A stretch of DNA of 64,000 nucleotides from Phyllobacterium sophorae (GTDB lineage: Bacteria; Pseudomonadota; Alphaproteobacteria; Rhizobiales; Rhizobiaceae): assembly GCF_003010965.1 (NCBI RefSeq), contig NZ_PGGM01000015.1, positions 116,623 to 180,622 on the forward strand, written 5' to 3'. This document shows, in pieces, positions 18,636 to 27,319 of this stretch (position 1 is the first letter of the stretch; each line of letters opens with the position of its first letter). The position numbers and the translations under genes were made by a program. A model generated the notes under the pieces. The model was not told the DNA's origin. It did not search any database and saw only the letters and a program-made list of their open reading frames with translations.

Positions 18636-18662
18636 GATCGTCTCGATTGGCATGAAGGGCAC

Positions 18663-19245
18663 ACTGCGCTTCCGTTAGGATAATATCCTTATCGGACGAC
18701 GCGGTGGTGTCAAATGCAATTATGGCGCATGTCTTGCTTTCGCAATGAGGTCTGGCGCTGCATCCTTCCCCTCAGTTCGCTCAATGTTGAGACGGTACGC
18801 AGCCGGCACCGATTAACCGCATTATAGATAGTCCCAGCGGCTATTCTGACGGCCTTGGCAAGGGGGGCATGGATTCACTGCAAACCGAAATAGCGCGTTT
18901 CCTGGCCGAAAAGGCGATGAGGTAACCGCAGGGACCAGTCTGTGAAGCCCTCGTTCCAACGTTAACAGATTGGTTCAAACCGAGAAGCAATCATTTGATT
19001 TTGTTTGATGGTATACGAGGACAAGGCCGACGGTTCCAAATTGTTCCACCGCCGAAGCCAGTCTGACATCATCTCCAGTTTGCAGCCAATCTTATGGTTA
19101 AAATATCGGGGGGTCAGCGCCAACGCGTGGCGATGCGACGTGCGACCATTCGGCGCCTCATGGCGTTTTTTGAGGAATGAGCCGGTCTTCAGGATATTCT
19201 TATAGGAAGTAGCAATGGCAGTGGTGGTCAAGGTGCAAACAGGGC
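18663..19245 (+). other. Gene-free stretch of 580 bases
   Basis: Short frames on both strands have no recognisable features. An AT-rich part near 18980-19010 is visible. I see no supported gene, repeat or terminator. Confidence 0.4.
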
Positions 19246-20007
19246 TCACGCGTGCGATTTGATTTTCGCAAAGACGACGCGGTTGCGGCCTTGTTCCTTG
19301 GCCTGCAAGAGACAATCATCAGCTGTTGCCAAAAGGTGTTCAAGTGTCTGGCCGGGCTCGTGAAACGAGACGCCGATGCTCACGGTCATGGATAACTCCT
19401 TGTCCTGAACATTGCGGGAGATTCTCCGGGCTCCCAGCAATATCTTCTCCGCCATCCAGGCCGCCTGTCCAAAGTCCGCGTCGGTGAGGAATATCGCGAA
19501 TTCTTTTCCGCCAAAGCGCGCTCCCACATCGCGCCTGCCCAGTGTCTCCCGGATCATTGTGCCAAGTTCCAGGAGCACGCCATCGCCAATCACGTGACCG
19601 AATTTGTCATTAATGGTCTTGAAACGATCGGCGTCAATGTAAAGAACGGCCCCGGCACTCAATGCAGGATTGCTATTTCGGATCAGACGCTCGGCGCGGA
19701 GATGGAATTCATGGCGTGTCGTAAGTCCGGTCATACCATCCTTGCGAAACGCCGTTTCAAGTTCCTCTGCCATTACTTTCAGCTTGTAGTTCTGCCCAAT
19801 TAGAAATGCCCCCAAGGGACCGCCGACTACAAGTACGATCAGGGTTGTCAAATAGACCGTTTTGTCCGCACGGTCATATCCGCCGAGATGGAAGAAGACC
19901 ACCGCGAGAACATTTGCCAATATGCTCCCAAGCACAAGCAAAAGAACAATTTGCTTGATTGGCGCCATACCATCAAATTTCAACTCGAGAAGATTGTAAT
20001 ATTTCAT
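19246..20007 (-). CDS. Membrane GGDEF protein with GGKEF signature
   Basis: The ATG at 20007 follows GGAGG by eight bases, giving 253 residues. Two transmembrane helices (about 15-40 and 50-72) precede a GGDEF domain (about 85-245) with DGMTGLTTRHEF, YIDADRFKTINDKFGH and a signature that reads GGKEF. In active diguanylate cyclases the third position is Asp or Glu and helps bind metal; Lys there probably reduces or removes cyclic-di-GMP synthesis. No RxxD inhibitory site precedes the signature. The protein may be a GTP-binding receptor or a decayed enzyme. Confidence 0.85.
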   Translation of the reverse strand: MKYYNLLELKFDGMAPIKQIVLLLVLGSILANVLAVVFFHLGGYDRADKTVYLTTLIVLVVGGPLGAFLIGQNYKLKVMAEELETAFRKDGMTGLTTRHEFHLRAERLIRNSNPALSAGAVLYIDADRFKTINDKFGHVIGDGVLLELGTMIRETLGRRDVGARFGGKEFAIFLTDADFGQAAWMAEKILLGARRISRNVQDKELSMTVSIGVSFHEPGQTLEHLLATADDCLLQAKEQGRNRVVFAKIKSHA

Positions 20008-20144
20008 CGTAGTCCTCCACCACAATGGATGGACAATAGGTATATTGAATTGAAAGTACACATCTACCGCACGAAAGCAGTCCCCATTCTATTTTTATTG
20101 TAAATATTCGCAACAGGCGACCTGGGCTCTGGTACAGCCAAGCA

Positions 20145-20560
20145 TACTCGTCGTGTGTGGCCGAGAGCGGATTGTCACTAGATTTTTTACCCTGACCAGT
20201 CTTCTTCCAATAGCGGTTCGAAAACTGCGGCTTCTAGTTCTTCGACAGCTCCTGTCAACTCAGGGTTGACGGATTATCCGCGGCCTTAACAAGCGCCATT
20301 ATTCCATCACCGAGCTCGGTCGGGTCCAGTTGTCAGCGTGCATCGTGCCGTCCAACAGTATTCCCGAAGTTCTCGATGATCGCGATTGCCAATCCAAATG
20401 CCTCGCTCAGTTCACCTTTAGCGAGGTCCGGCGAACGCACCCACATCGTCGTCAATCCCGACAGTATTCTCAGCCCGTTCGAAATATTCATCGTCCATTC
20501 ACGCAGCCGCCAATCGACCTTGGCTACCGTAGGGATTGAGACCGAGGCGAGCTCGTAATC
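20145..20560 (-). pseudogene. Eroded copy of the virD4 3' end
   Basis: Read on the minus strand, this stretch aligns piecewise with 15500-15885: the region around GAATATTTCGA, then GAGAAT, AGGGGTTCGG-like text, GGAATAATGGCGCTTGT against GGAATCATGGCCCTTGT, and GAAGAAGACTGG against GAGGAAGACTGG. The match continues past the stop (CTCGGCCACAC). Stops and small gaps break the frame, so it is not translated. It is evidence of an older duplicate of the coupling-protein gene, now inverted. Confidence 0.7.
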
Positions 20561-20699
20561 CGGCCAAGGGTGAAAAAATATATGGCAGATCGATTGTCGA
20601 TGATTTTCGTTTCCGGGATTGTGGGGTCTAACTCAATTGCTACGGCGGGCAGGGCAGGGCAGTCGGACAGTAATGTTATTGGCGTTCTGCACCCAAACA

Positions 20700-20812
20700 C
20701 GTCCGCGGGTTCGCGTTCCCTCATCGTCGCCCAGATCACACGTGTAGCGAGTGCGATCGCAACCAAATGGCGCGGTTTGCGCTCCATCATTTGCATGAGG
20801 ATCATCTATTGC
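20700..20812 (-). pseudogene. Possible IS110-type transposase C-terminal scrap
   Basis: A short frame reads MMERKPRHLVAIALAT then VIWATMRERE, similar in pattern to the C-terminal helix of IS110-type transposases (RKP-x-x-x-A-x-ALA ... IWA). Nothing else of the element is visible, so the call is weak. The rest of 20816-21081 shows no gene. Confidence 0.35.
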
Positions 20813-21135
20813 TAGTGGACAACACGAGCGCCCGTCAATGCCTTAGTTCTTCACTGCCCAAGTCGACGTGCGTTGTAGCCCAAGCTGGCTCGATCACTGT
20901 CCGCTATCGTTTCGTTGTGCTGATTCGGTGACGTTCTCGACGGAGGAGCGGCCAGACGTGGTGGGTCGAACAGCTTAGGCTGATTCCGATCAGCGCGCAC
21001 CTGGAGGAACACCCCAAAGCACTAAGGCGACAGACGGAAGAACTCAGGCCGATTGGGCCTGACTAACATGAATGAGATTGTGTGGAATGGTGCTTTGGCA
21101 GAACCATGCATTGTCTTACTTGCAAAGGCCGAAAT

Positions 21136-21366
21136 ATGAACAACGACGTTAGCGATGCCCTTGCGGCATTTTCCAACGCATATCTCATTTCACTGATGGT
21201 GCTGGTAAAGAGTCTTGAGCAATCAGGCACATTAAAGGCAAATGAATTCGAAGATCGACTTCGAAATTATACGCATCATTTGTCGGAAATGTTCCCGGGA
21301 CAACATGTCGAAATTCTCAAGAGTTTCTTGAGCCGACTGGAATGCAGCGAGAACCACCACGCCTGA
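21136..21366 (+). CDS. Small hypothetical protein
   Basis: The ATG at 21136 gives 76 residues (MNNDVSDALAAFSNAYL...), predicted as three helices with an acidic surface; an upstream ATG at 21082 would add an unlikely Cys-rich leader. It lies 20 bases before a small membrane protein and about 200 bases before an XRE regulator, so the three may be one unit. No family is recognised. Confidence 0.5.
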   Translation: MNNDVSDALAAFSNAYLISLMVLVKSLEQSGTLKANEFEDRLRNYTHHLSEMFPGQHVEILKSFLSRLECSENHHA

Positions 21367-21386
21367 CCATACGAATAGAGAGCGAT

Positions 21387-21518
21387 ATGCGACCAGATAA
21401 CGACGGGCCTGGGTTTGACGAGACGCTGTATTTCGCATCGGTTTGGCCATATCTGATTGTTTTAGTATTGATTGTCGCGATTGCCTTTTGGATTTGGTTC
21501 GACATGCGGAATGAATGA
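21387..21518 (+). CDS. 43-residue single-pass membrane protein
   Basis: ATG at 21387 opens a frame of 43 codons ending TGA at 21518. A GAGAGCGAT sequence precedes the start. The product is acidic at the N-terminus (PDNDGPGFDE), then has one hydrophobic helix (about residues 18-38, YLIVLVLIVAIAFWIW) and a charged end. It resembles small membrane proteins found beside regulators. Function unknown. Confidence 0.45.
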   Translation: MRPDNDGPGFDETLYFASVWPYLIVLVLIVAIAFWIWFDMRNE

Positions 21519-21563
21519 TATCGGTTCACTTGACAGTAGAGCACGAATGCAAGGAGGGCCGCG

Positions 21564-21863
21564 TTGGCTTGCAGACCAAATTCGGAAGACCTCAATAAGG
21601 AAATCGGCGAAAGACTCCGGGAGCTCAGGTTACGCTCTGGCATGACCCAGCAAGAACTTGGAGCCGCAATTGGCGTTTCATACGTGCAGATTCAAAAGTA
21701 CGAAAATGGCAAGAATCGTATAGCGGTCTCGACACTGATCGTTATTTGCCAAGCGCTCAATTCGGGGCCTATGGATTTTATCGGCCGCTACTTCGAGACA
21801 GGTAAACTGAGAACGGCAGTCAATCATCAACTGAAACTACGGTGCAGACGAATTGCCCCCTAG
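21564..21863 (+). CDS. XRE-family helix-turn-helix regulator
   Basis: AAGGAGG lies seven bases ahead of a TTG start, which decides the start. The 99-residue product has an HTH_3 domain at about residues 12-66: LRELRLRSGMTQQELGAAIG then VSYVQIQKYENGKNRI, the classic Cro/C1 fold. The short C-terminal tail is basic. This type resembles rhizobial XRE regulators of 130 residues or so but is shorter at the C-terminus. It may regulate its upstream small genes. Confidence 0.8.
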   Translation: MACRPNSEDLNKEIGERLRELRLRSGMTQQELGAAIGVSYVQIQKYENGKNRIAVSTLIVICQALNSGPMDFIGRYFETGKLRTAVNHQLKLRCRRIAP

Positions 21864-22044
21864 AACGCAAGCAAATCAATTTTCGATGGCGTGGGGCGGC
21901 AGTCTCCGCCCTCGGCAGACCGAACGAAACTACTAACTAGGGTCGTAAACTCATTAATTTGCGCTGAGCCGGGTGAGCTAATTTTCAAACTGGATGCCGG
22001 TTCAGTTTTTGCTCTATCAACCTAAATAATAACGGAGGTATGCA

Positions 22045-22551
22045 ATGAACTTTATCCGCCTTTTGGTCTATATCGCGTTGTCGATCATCACGATTTCAAA
22101 TGCATTCGCCGGGTCACTTGCGAAGCCGGAAGGGAAGGCGATACTGGTTGTATCCGGGAAAATCGAAAATACGAACAATGGCTCCGCGGCAGAATTCGAC
22201 CGTGCGATGCTGGAACAAATCGGTTTGCAGACCGTCGAAACGGCAACCCCATGGTACGACGCGCGCGTACGCTTCGAGGGCGTGCCTCTCGACAAGCTCA
22301 TGGAACTGGTGGGGGCTACAGGAACGAAAGTGACGGCAGTTGCACTCAACGACTACGTGACCACCATTCCTCTGGATGACTTTAAGAAATTCAAGGTCGT
22401 GCTCGCCCTGAAACGCGATGGGAATTACATGCCTGTCCGTGATAAAGGACCATTGTTCATTGTCTATCCTTACGACAGCGACCCACAGCTCCAAAGCCAG
22501 ACTTATTACACACGATCTGCCTGGCAGGTGGCTAAACTGATAATCGAGTAG
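22045..22551 (+). CDS. Secreted oxidoreductase-molybdopterin-fold protein without cysteine
   Basis: The 168-residue protein has a signal peptide cleaved near AFAG and the fold pattern of the molybdopterin-binding oxidoreductase domain (VRFEGVPLDKLMELVG and LNDYVTTIPLDDF, DKGPLFIVYPYD). Members that act as enzymes bind molybdenum through a cysteine; this protein has none, so it is more likely a periplasmic sensor or ligand-binding part. GGAGG precedes the ATG. It ends nine bases before a GGDEF-EAL gene, implying that it feeds a signal into that protein. Confidence 0.78.
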   Translation: MNFIRLLVYIALSIITISNAFAGSLAKPEGKAILVVSGKIENTNNGSAAEFDRAMLEQIGLQTVETATPWYDARVRFEGVPLDKLMELVGATGTKVTAVALNDYVTTIPLDDFKKFKVVLALKRDGNYMPVRDKGPLFIVYPYDSDPQLQSQTYYTRSAWQVAKLIIE

Positions 22552-22560
22552 AGACACGGT

Positions 22561-24561
22561 GTGAAACGGTTACTCGGAATCATTATCTGTTGCTTTGTCG
22601 TGGCGACGGCCTACATCGCCTATGTCATTGCCGAGCGGCAAACGGCGCTGCAGAAGTTTGCCCGCTATAACGACTCCTGGGCCGTTGGTCAGACAGTCTC
22701 GGAATATATGAGACTCGAACATCGCCTGGCTGCCTATGCCTTGGGCATGGATGATGTCGATCGCGATGAGGTCCGCCTCCGTCTCGATATTATGATCGGC
22801 CGAGTGGGACTGTTGAAGCAGGGCAATCTGGGCGCTTTTGTTGAGCTGGATCCCCAGCGACGCGAGCTGCTTGTGAAGCTTGGTGATGTTCTAGACATGC
22901 TGGATCAGCGTCTGGACAGCCTGGATTCCCAAGGCATCAAGACCATGCTGCAATCGATGTCCGCTCTCGATGCATCCATGACTGCGCTTGCATCCACTGC
23001 CGTTGAGTTCGATGTGGGGTTGATCGACGCTGCCCAGGAAGAATTGAGACAGCTCCATCTGATCTATACCGGGCTTGCAGGTGGGCTCATTCTCTGCGGG
23101 GTGGGGCTGGTGGTTCTGCTCCTGCGCCACAACAGTCTCCTTGACGGTGCTCACCGCAAGATGAAGGAACTGACGCATAATCTTCGCGAAGCGTCGGCGG
23201 AATTGACACTTCAGAACTATCGTCTGAAACATGTTGCCCACCATGACGCGCTCACCGGGCTCCCCAATCGTATTTTGTTTCGCACGGATCTGGAAGCGCG
23301 GTTGAAAACAGCGATCGCTGGTGGACCAACTGCCATGATTTTTCTCCTTGATCTCGATGGATTCAAGGATGTGAACGATACGCTGGGTCATGACGTCGGT
23401 GACGGTCTTCTCCAGGCCGTTGCAAGTCGCCTTAGAAAACTCAGTCGGGAAGGTGACCTCATCTGCCGGTTGGGCGGCGATGAGTTCGCGATCCTGAGCG
23501 CGGGTCTGACCGACAAGCAGGCTTTTGATTTCGCTCGCCACGTGATGAATGAAATTAGTTTTCCCTACCAAGTCAGTGAACGGGAGATCAAGATTGGTAC
23601 TTGCGTCGGCGTTGCCATATCGGAAGCGGAACCCGACGCAGATGAACTGTTCAAGCACGCGGACCTGGCGCTTTACGAAGCAAAGTCTCTCGGCTCCGGC
23701 AATGCGTGTGTTTTCCAGTCCCAGATGCAAACGAGATTGACGGAGAAAAAGTCTTTCGAGGCTGATCTCAAGCAGGCCCTGCGCAATGGAGAGCTGGAAC
23801 TATTCTACCAACCGCAAGTGAACACGATTACACGCGACATTTGTGGCTACGAAGCCCTCCTGCGGTGGTTTCATCCGATACGCGGCCAAGTCCCCCCTTC
23901 CGAATTCATTCCGGTGGCCGAAAATATCGGGCTGATTCATGAACTGGGCGAGTGGGTCTTGAGAACGGCTTGCCTGGAGGCAACCCGCTGGCCAAGGTCG
24001 CTCAAAGTTGCGGTCAATCTGTCGCCTGTACAGTTCCGCAGCCGAAATCTCATCCAGAGTGTCGTTACCATACTCACTCAAAGTGGTCTCGATCCGAACC
24101 GACTTGAGCTGGAGATCACCGAATCTGTGCTCCTGGACAAGAATGAACAGACGCTCGATACTTTGAAGAAACTGAAGGCAGTTGGCATCCAGATTGCGAT
24201 GGACGACTTTGGCACTGGATACTCGTCCCTTGGCAGCCTCAGGAGTTTCCCTTTCGACAAGATCAAAATCGACCGTTCGTTCATCCGCGACGTTACAACC
24301 CGCGCAGATGCCTTCGCCATTGTCGAACTGGTGACAGGGGTCGGGCGAAGCCTGGGGATGACCACGATCGCTGAAGGCATCGAGACCGAAGAACAATTCG
24401 CATGCGTCAAAGAGGTTGGATGCGAGCAGGTTCAAGGCTACTTGATGGGCATGCCCGTACCTGCAGCGCGGTTGGAGCATCTTCGCCAAGAGGTCGATAG
24501 CGATGGCTTGATTGAGTACGAGCGTCTGGTCGATGCCCAGGCGGCATCTGGCAGCGGGTAA
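22561..24561 (+). CDS. Membrane GGDEF-EAL cyclic-di-GMP enzyme
   Basis: The 666-residue protein (GTG start) has two transmembrane helices (about 4-22 and 160-185) that frame a helical periplasmic sensor of about 135 residues. A GGDEF domain follows (225-385) with intact GGDEF and an RxxD inhibitory site (REGD) five residues ahead. The EAL domain (400-650) has YEALLRW, ELEITES, MDDFGTGYSSL, KIDRSF and IAEGIE. All catalytic signatures are present, so it may both make and degrade cyclic-di-GMP. The sensor may read the partner encoded just upstream. Confidence 0.92.
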   Translation: MKRLLGIIICCFVVATAYIAYVIAERQTALQKFARYNDSWAVGQTVSEYMRLEHRLAAYALGMDDVDRDEVRLRLDIMIGRVGLLKQGNLGAFVELDPQRRELLVKLGDVLDMLDQRLDSLDSQGIKTMLQSMSALDASMTALASTAVEFDVGLIDAAQEELRQLHLIYTGLAGGLILCGVGLVVLLLRHNSLLDGAHRKMKELTHNLREASAELTLQNYRLKHVAHHDALTGLPNRILFRTDLEARLKTAIAGGPTAMIFLLDLDGFKDVNDTLGHDVGDGLLQAVASRLRKLSREGDLICRLGGDEFAILSAGLTDKQAFDFARHVMNEISFPYQVSEREIKIGTCVGVAISEAEPDADELFKHADLALYEAKSLGSGNACVFQSQMQTRLTEKKSFEADLKQALRNGELELFYQPQVNTITRDICGYEALLRWFHPIRGQVPPSEFIPVAENIGLIHELGEWVLRTACLEATRWPRSLKVAVNLSPVQFRSRNLIQSVVTILTQSGLDPNRLELEITESVLLDKNEQTLDTLKKLKAVGIQIAMDDFGTGYSSLGSLRSFPFDKIKIDRSFIRDVTTRADAFAIVELVTGVGRSLGMTTIAEGIETEEQFACVKEVGCEQVQGYLMGMPVPAARLEHLRQEVDSDGLIEYERLVDAQAASGSG

Positions 24562-24676
24562 GATGTTCCATTAGTTGCGCAGCGTCGTCTTTAAACATAG
24601 CGATGCCTTGACAAGCGAAAGTCGGTCCAGACGATCGTTCACTTCGTCGGGCAGCTGCAACCCAAAGGAGTTTGGT

Positions 24677-25384
24677 TTGGAATTACTGACGGTTCACGGA
24701 ATCAAGGTACCTCTAACACCTGATGAGGTTTCACCGGTTATCTGGCAGGCGCTTACAAGTGGCAGGTACGAAGCAAAAGAGGCCAAATGGGTCTTCAAGG
24801 CCGTGCGGCCGAATGACCGCGTGCTGGAACTGGGGACAGGGATCGGCATCATCACGTCGCTTATCGCAAAGGTACCGGGCGTCCGCGTGTGGTCATTCGA
24901 AGCAAACCCATCCACAGCAGCACTTGCACATCGTGTGATCAGTGCTAACGACCTTGGCAACGTCTTCTTGTATCAGGGAATATTGACGGCAGGCGAACCC
25001 TGCATCTTGCCGTTCTATGTTCGCGAGGATCTCTGGATGTCGTCCATGGACATAAGCCAAGGCCCTTTCCAGCGCGAAATATCGCTGGTGTCGACCAACA
25101 TCGATGAGTTTATTGCGGATCATGCCATCAGCGTTCTGGTCATGGACATTGAGGGCGCAGAACGAGATTTACTTATTCGATCTGAGCTTCCTGGCGTCGA
25201 GCGGATCTTCCTTGAACTGCACGATCACCTCTACGGTTTGTCAGGCATTCGTGAGATTACGCAGGCCTTGGCAGTGAAAGGCTTCGCCTACGATCCCCGT
25301 GGCTCCTATGGCCACTGTGTCCTCTTCGCCAAAGAACAGGGCGTGCGAGCATACGAGCCGGGGGCTTTCGAAGTGACGGAATGA
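24677..25384 (+). CDS. FkbM-family methyltransferase
   Basis: A TTG at 24677 with AAAGGAG seven bases upstream is the best start, giving 235 residues; a longer frame from 24575 has poor N-terminal sequence. The SAM-binding motif LELGTGIGIITS lies near residue 56, followed by VWSFEANP and VLVMDIEGAERDLL near residue 155, all typical of FkbM O-methyltransferases. Substrates of this family include sugars and secondary metabolites; none can be named here. A truncated duplicate of its 5' end lies at 37007-37262. Confidence 0.85.
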   Translation: MELLTVHGIKVPLTPDEVSPVIWQALTSGRYEAKEAKWVFKAVRPNDRVLELGTGIGIITSLIAKVPGVRVWSFEANPSTAALAHRVISANDLGNVFLYQGILTAGEPCILPFYVREDLWMSSMDISQGPFQREISLVSTNIDEFIADHAISVLVMDIEGAERDLLIRSELPGVERIFLELHDHLYGLSGIREITQALAVKGFAYDPRGSYGHCVLFAKEQGVRAYEPGAFEVTE

Positions 25385-25670
25385 CGTATGTGGCTTCCCT
25401 TGGTTCGACGGCGCGAGGAGTGAGTCTCAAGATGTCAGACATTTTCACAGGCGCGCGCTACCATAACCATTATCTGGCCATGCCGATCCTTCTGCCGCTG
25501 GCCCACCCGCTTGGGGCGGAAAGTAACGGAAGGACAAGAAATCAGCCGCTAAGTCCAGGCTACTTTAATCGCGGTAGGCGATGGCTCGACTGGCGACCTG
25601 TCCGCGCCTCAATTAGTGCTGGGTCCTCGAGGGGACGCCGTGCTGGGGTTGGTCAACGGCCAGTCTAAAG

Positions 25671-25964
25671 ATGTTACACCAAGAGAATGCAGCCTACGTT
25701 GCTGTAAGATGGGGCCCAAAAATGGTGATCCGTAGACCAGGAATACCAAGAAAACACGCCGATCGTTTTAGCGCTTGTCAAAGGGCAATTGAGCACGAAT
25801 TGATGGAACTCGTCGGCAACGCGTGTGATAGCGGCTGGCATCGGGACGAGGTTCTGGCGGCGATCGCAGTCGTGGTCGACAACCTGGCGCTGGCCAGACG
25901 AGAGGATGTTGCTATCGCGGTTGAAATGCGTGTACGCCGAATGCTGAAGAAAGGAGATATCTGA
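25671..25964 (+). CDS. Hypothetical protein, helical
   Basis: A 97-residue frame; the part from the ATG at 25722 (MVIRRPGIPRKHADRF, 80 residues) is the more protein-like and may be the true start. The sequence is helical with conserved-looking LMELVGNACDSGWHRDEVLAAI and IAVEMRVRRMLKKG. No family is recognised. It stands alone after the methyltransferase. Confidence 0.45.
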   Translation: MLHQENAAYVAVRWGPKMVIRRPGIPRKHADRFSACQRAIEHELMELVGNACDSGWHRDEVLAAIAVVVDNLALARREDVAIAVEMRVRRMLKKGDI

Positions 25965-26621
25965 ATAGCCATCGCCACATGGCAACGGTAACGAGATCCC
26001 TCCGCCTCGAGCCAAGCGTCGCAAATCCCCAAGCTGATTAAAGCCTATGCGGCGATTCCGATCTCCAGTCGCAAAGATCCCTGATTATAGCACCAGTTTT
26101 GCAATCGACGTTTGCAATGCCGCAGAATAAAGGCTTTTGCGATTGCCGCAATGTCTTGTGTTGGCGCGAAGCCGGCCAAGAGTTCGCTTCATAACGCGAG
26201 AGGATCCTCACCCGAATGCGCGCAGCGCCAGTAGGGCTATGGTAAACACGCAATGCTGACACAGCGCCCCCGGCCGACCTACATGATGTCCTGACCAACC
26301 TCCGGATTTTTTTCACCATGTCTGGACCGCAGTTTCAATATCGGCATGACCGGCGCCCACGCCATCGAGATCGACAACTCGGGCGCCCGGAGGTGGAGGA
26401 AGGGCAATGATCAACAACCTTGTTGCGATCGCCGTCTGGTGCGCCCCGCGCGATCGCGGCTGCATCTAGCGTGTCGGGATAGGCATCAGTCGGCACGGCG
26501 CAGCCGGATTGCGGGCGGGCAAACATTGTGCTGGTAGCGCCGGACGCGCTCTTCCATCGGCAGGTCCGAACCATGCTTGTGCAGCCTGTCTTTCGGCCAT
26601 GTCGGCATGCGTCCGCCCCCT
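25965..26621 (+). other. Gene-free stretch of about 650 bases
   Basis: Frames of 60-90 codons occur on both strands without recognisable motifs. I cannot support a gene. Confidence 0.35.
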
Positions 26622-27035
26622 TCAGTTCTCCGGGCTCGCCCAGTTGGCCAGTACAAGCGATCCACCGATGCGCTCATAGTGTCGTGTATTGTTGGTCACG
26701 AGAATAGCCCCAGCCGATATGGAATGCGCCGCGATCATCATGTCCAACTCACCAATGGGTTGGCCGGTGGAGATTAACTTGTGCCTGATATCGGCATAGT
26801 GATCTGCGGCCTCAGAATCCCAAGCCAGCACACGGACAATGCGCAGGAACTGCCGGACGCCAAGATGCAGCCGATGGTCCGGCGCCAACCGCTTCAAGCC
26901 GTAGAGCAGCTCGGCACGGGTAACGACCGATACGCAGATATTGCTCGGGGGAATAAAAGCAAGCTTTTCAGAGATCGCCGGTGACCGGCCCTTGATGATA
27001 TAATTGGCCGTGTCTGTGTCTAGCATGTGCAGCAT
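26622..27035 (-). CDS. vapC: VapC-type PIN ribonuclease toxin
   Basis: The 137-residue product is a full-length VapC: MLDTDTANYII carries the first acidic residue, the middle acidic residue is in TRAELLYGL, and GELDMMIAAHSI and NNTRHYERI carry the C-terminal ones. VapC enzymes cleave tRNA or rRNA. It lies two bases after the stop of the vapB gene. A start nine bases further in (MLDTDT) is possible. Confidence 0.9.
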   Translation of the reverse strand: MLHMLDTDTANYIIKGRSPAISEKLAFIPPSNICVSVVTRAELLYGLKRLAPDHRLHLGVRQFLRIVRVLAWDSEAADHYADIRHKLISTGQPIGELDMMIAAHSISAGAILVTNNTRHYERIGGSLVLANWASPEN

Positions 27036-27037
27036 GG

Positions 27038-27307
27038 TCAGTCGGCATCACCGAAGAGGTTCCGCTCGACTGGGGGAACGTTCATCGGTCGTTCAGCCAT
27101 GAAATCCTCCGGTACGTCGATGGTCTGCATCAGCTCGAAGAAATCAGCCCAGCCCCTCGCACCCGGCCGCGAAGACAGAACGACATCGCCAGTACGCTCG
27201 TCACGGGTCACATAGACCTCTTCGCCTTCGAAGCGAAACTCGGCAGGCAGGCGCACGGCCTGGCTCGCGCCATTCTTGAAGAGCTTTGCGATACGGGCTT
27301 CGGCCAT
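27038..27307 (-). CDS. vapB: VapB antitoxin, AbrB-type
   Basis: The ATG at 27307 follows GGAGGTGCAC, giving 89 residues starting MAEARIAKLFKNG. The N-terminus is a swapped-hairpin AbrB/MazE DNA-binding domain (GASQAVRLPAEFRF, VYVTRDERTGDVVLS), and the C-terminal half wraps the toxin. Pairing with the adjacent PIN gene is certain by order and spacing. The pair probably represses its own promoter in 27308-27360. Confidence 0.9.
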   Translation of the reverse strand: MAEARIAKLFKNGASQAVRLPAEFRFEGEEVYVTRDERTGDVVLSSRPGARGWADFFELMQTIDVPEDFMAERPMNVPPVERNLFGDAD

Positions 27308-27319
27308 GTGCACCTCCAT

